Part shown: piece by piece, positions 62,105-64,000 of the stretch
How positions within the stretch are numbered: the first letter of the stretch is position 1
Layout: each line of letters starts with the position of its first letter
Source of the DNA: BMS3BBIN04 sp964552465
GTDB taxonomy: Bacteria > Electryoneota > Electryoneia > Electryoneales > Electryoneaceae
DNA: 64,000 bases
Assembly (NCBI GenBank): GCA_964552465.1
Contig: CAZKGR010000001.1
Coordinates: forward strand, 1 to 64,000
Reading direction: 5' to 3'
Program-made: the position numbers and the translations under genes
The notes under the pieces: model-generated
Seen by the model: the letters and a program-made list of their open reading frames with translations, nothing else
Told to the model about the DNA's origin: nothing
Databases searched by the model: none

Positions 62105-63505
62105 CTATCCGATCAATCTGGTTGGACGTTCACGTTCCTTGTCAATCTCAGCTTTAGTACTCTCGTACCCAGACCGACCCATCAAAGCGTATGTGGCAAC
62201 TTTGCCTGCTTCGACACCTGGTTGATCAAGTGGGTTGACCTCGTACAGACCGCCAGCAACCAGCGTCGCCGCTTCAAACAGATAGAGCAGTCCACCGACA
62301 GTATCAGGAGCTACTTCATCGAGAATAAATGCCATATTCGGGCGTTGTGCAGCGGTCAGGGCACGTTGAGTTGCTTCGCCCTCGTACTTGAGCAATGTGC
62401 CGAGATCCTTGCCCGACAGATAATCAATGCTGTCAATATCAGGATAGTGCTTTCCGCACTTGATCGAATTTCGGTAGTTTTTCGGCAACAATAGAGTAAA
62501 CGTCTTGTCGTTCGGACCTTCGACGTAGAGCTGCACCTGGCTGTGTTGATCGGTTGCACCAAGAGCGGCGACCGGAGTTGGACCAACGTTTATCGTCTTA
62601 CCCGTTACCGACAGCTTTTTGCCCAGTGATTCCGCCCAAATCTGCCTGAACCAGTCAGCGATGCGGAATAACGCGTTGGAATACGGCATCATCACCTGGA
62701 TGCCCTGCCCGCGCTTAGCTTGAGCTAGATATTGCAACAATGCGAAAGCTGCGCTCGGATTTTCATCAAACTCGCGGGAAAATACCTTTTCACTCTGTTC
62801 GGCTGCACCTGCCAGCAAACCACGAATATCAATCCCGACAAGCGCAGCTGGCAACAATCCGACTGGAGTCATCACACTGAACCGTCCACCGACACCGGGA
62901 GGAATCGAGAACGATTGAATGCCTTCTTCACGTGCGATTTGGCGTAGCGCGCCCTTTTGCGGATCAGTAACGAATACCAAGTGCTCGGCGTAGTCTTCAC
63001 CAACTGTTTCTTTCAGCTGCGTCAATACGGCCATGAACTGGCCGAGGGTTTCCGCAGTTCCGCCGGACTTGGTGATGATCACGTACAGAGTTTCGCTCGG
63101 ATCACACACATCGAGTGCTGCTCCAAAGAATTCGGGATCAACGTTGTCAGGGATAAACAGGCGGGGTGCATCGCGCATGTCATCCGCACGTTCATTCCAG
63201 AACGCCGGCTTCAATGAATCGCGTAATGCTATTGGTCCCAATGCGCTGCCACCAATACCGAGTACCATCACATTGCGAAAGCTCTCTCGCGCTTTGGATG
63301 CATAAGCCTCAATCGAAGCGACAACATCTTCACTGTCGGGAAGATCGTAAAACGGGAGATCGCCGGCCTTACGCCGTGCTTCCAGTGTCTGCAAGACAGA
63401 GAGCACGCGTGGCCAGTGTTGTTCTATTTCCTCTTCGGTTGCGCCATGTGGCCCGACGACATCTGCCATCATCCGGGTCACATCCAACTGCAGTCGCGCA
63501 CCCAT
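62105..63505 (-). CDS. pgi: Glucose-6-phosphate isomerase
   Basis: Interconverts glucose-6-phosphate and fructose-6-phosphate in glycolysis and gluconeogenesis. The 466 residues, within the range of shorter bacterial forms, contain MVLGIGGSALGPIALRD, the phosphate-binding ITKSGGTAETLGQF, the glutamate site PPGVGGRFSVMTPVGLL, and GATDQHSQVQLYVEGP with the base-helper histidine. GAGG stands before the ATG at 63505. It forms a separate unit with its own terminator and, together with PEPCK, supports gluconeogenic capacity. Confidence 0.95.
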   Translation of the reverse strand: MGARLQLDVTRMMADVVGPHGATEEEIEQHWPRVLSVLQTLEARRKAGDLPFYDLPDSEDVVASIEAYASKARESFRNVMVLGIGGSALGPIALRDSLKPAFWNERADDMRDAPRLFIPDNVDPEFFGAALDVCDPSETLYVIITKSGGTAETLGQFMAVLTQLKETVGEDYAEHLVFVTDPQKGALRQIAREEGIQSFSIPPGVGGRFSVMTPVGLLPAALVGIDIRGLLAGAAEQSEKVFSREFDENPSAAFALLQYLAQAKRGQGIQVMMPYSNALFRIADWFRQIWAESLGKKLSVTGKTINVGPTPVAALGATDQHSQVQLYVEGPNDKTFTLLLPKNYRNSIKCGKHYPDIDSIDYLSGKDLGTLLKYEGEATQRALTAAQRPNMAFILDEVAPDTVGGLLYLFEAATLVAGGLYEVNPLDQPGVEAGKVATYALMGRSGYESTKAEIDKERERPTRLIG

Positions 63506-63656
63506 ATATACCTCTTAATGTTCTTGGATCATGTGCTATATGACGGGATTCTTCTCTATTAATGCAAATCCCCATGATCAGCGAGACTGATCAACTACTG
63601 GACCGAATGTACGCTCCAAGATCCAGTATCTGCTAAGGTATCTTTCTGATCATCCC

Positions 63657-64000
63657 TTAGAATTCTACCACTGGATTCTGCTGTGCTTCCTGTGGAGCTT
63701 CATAGAAGTTGCGTATCTCAAAATCGAAGAATCCTGCGATGATGTTCGCCGGAAATTTACGGATCGCAACGTTATAACGTTGAACAGCGTCATTGTAGCG
63801 TTTACGTGAGACCGCAAGACGATTCTCGGTGCCAGCCAGCTCGTCCTGTAAGGCGCGGAAGTTTTGATCGGATTTCAATTGCGGATAGTTCTCGACCACG
63901 AGCAACAGCCGCGACAACGCTCCTCCCAGGCCCTGTTCCGCCTCAATACGTTCGTCGCGTGAACCAGCCGAACCAACGCGTGCACGTGCTTCGGTCACAC
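63657..64000 (-). CDS. lemA: LemA family protein, N-terminus beyond the window
   Basis: Only the C-terminal 114 codons are inside the window. They show the family's helical bundle and ending: ALSRLLLVVENYPQLKSDQN, LAGTENRLAVSRKRYNDAVQ and the near-invariant YNVAIRKFPANIIAGFFDF followed by FYEA. LemA proteins have one N-terminal membrane helix and a cytoplasmic or periplasmic helical domain. Their function is uncertain and they are often next to TPM-domain phosphatases. The gene continues past the right edge. Confidence 0.92.
   Translation of the reverse strand, partial: VTEARARVGSAGSRDERIEAEQGLGGALSRLLLVVENYPQLKSDQNFRALQDELAGTENRLAVSRKRYNDAVQRYNVAIRKFPANIIAGFFDFEIRNFYEAPQEAQQNPVVEF

Overview
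The window looks like a chromosomal contig from an uncultured, mesophilic, Gram-negative bacterium of the FCB superphylum, at candidate-phylum rank rather than a classical Bacteroidetes. Three secreted proteins end in a type IX secretion sorting tail (YPNPFN... GxYFLK/GxYxxR). There is also a GTP-type PEPCK, an HME-family RND metal pump, SulP and LemA genes, and a GH57 branching enzyme. Contractile-tail phage genes occupy the left end. Exact taxonomy cannot be read from this sequence.

Region 1 (1-16.1 kb) is a mosaic accessory region. A myovirus-like head/neck module (portal, Mu F-like protein, methyltransferase-protease-scaffold, decoration protein, major capsid protein, neck proteins, tail sheath) is cut off inside the portal at its left end and inside the sheath at its right end. 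It contains an oppositely oriented AAA_14/DUF4143 ATPase as cargo. Next come the tail of a lost gene, a Fic enzyme, an 18-unit GACA repeat array with a period of about 11.8 bp, and a large primase-helicase of the TOTE conflict-system type. A headless, tailless fragment of a conserved protein then abuts the first 24 codons of a response regulator. That junction, near 16.09 kb, marks the edge of the ordinary chromosome. A 100-N scaffold gap (5870-5969) is flanked by the same 55 bp on both sides and is probably artificial; collapsing it restores one 796-residue fusion protein.

Region 2 (16.1-28.4 kb, minus strand) holds a SulP transporter in line with a cytidylate-kinase-like/receiver fusion, a histidine kinase and the stub of a second response regulator. 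A heavy-metal efflux operon follows: His-rich small protein, outer-membrane factor, His-rich adaptor lipoprotein and RND pump.

Region 3 (28.7-41 kb, mostly plus strand) carries three type IX cargo proteins (one ligand-free propeller-like, two paralogous seven-repeat FG-GAP/VCBS proteins), PEPCK, a SAM methyltransferase, tRNA-Val(TAC), a small membrane protein and an M28 peptidase. Several clear intrinsic terminators separate the units.

Region 4 (41-64 kb, all minus strand) is housekeeping. One tightly packed run goes LOG-family protein, mltG, uvrD/pcrA, a long TPR protein, nadC, GH57 branching enzyme, galT-like, GT2 and folD, with 1-4 bp overlaps in its middle and a strong terminator at its end. 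A second run is purF, metallophosphoesterase, CDP-alcohol phosphatidyltransferase, cysS and a DUF3108 protein. pgi has its own terminator, and a LemA gene runs off the right edge.

The features most worth following up are the adenine methyltransferase fused to a phage prohead protease, the GACA array at the front of the primase-helicase gene, and the chain of gene-truncating junctions in the first 16 kb.
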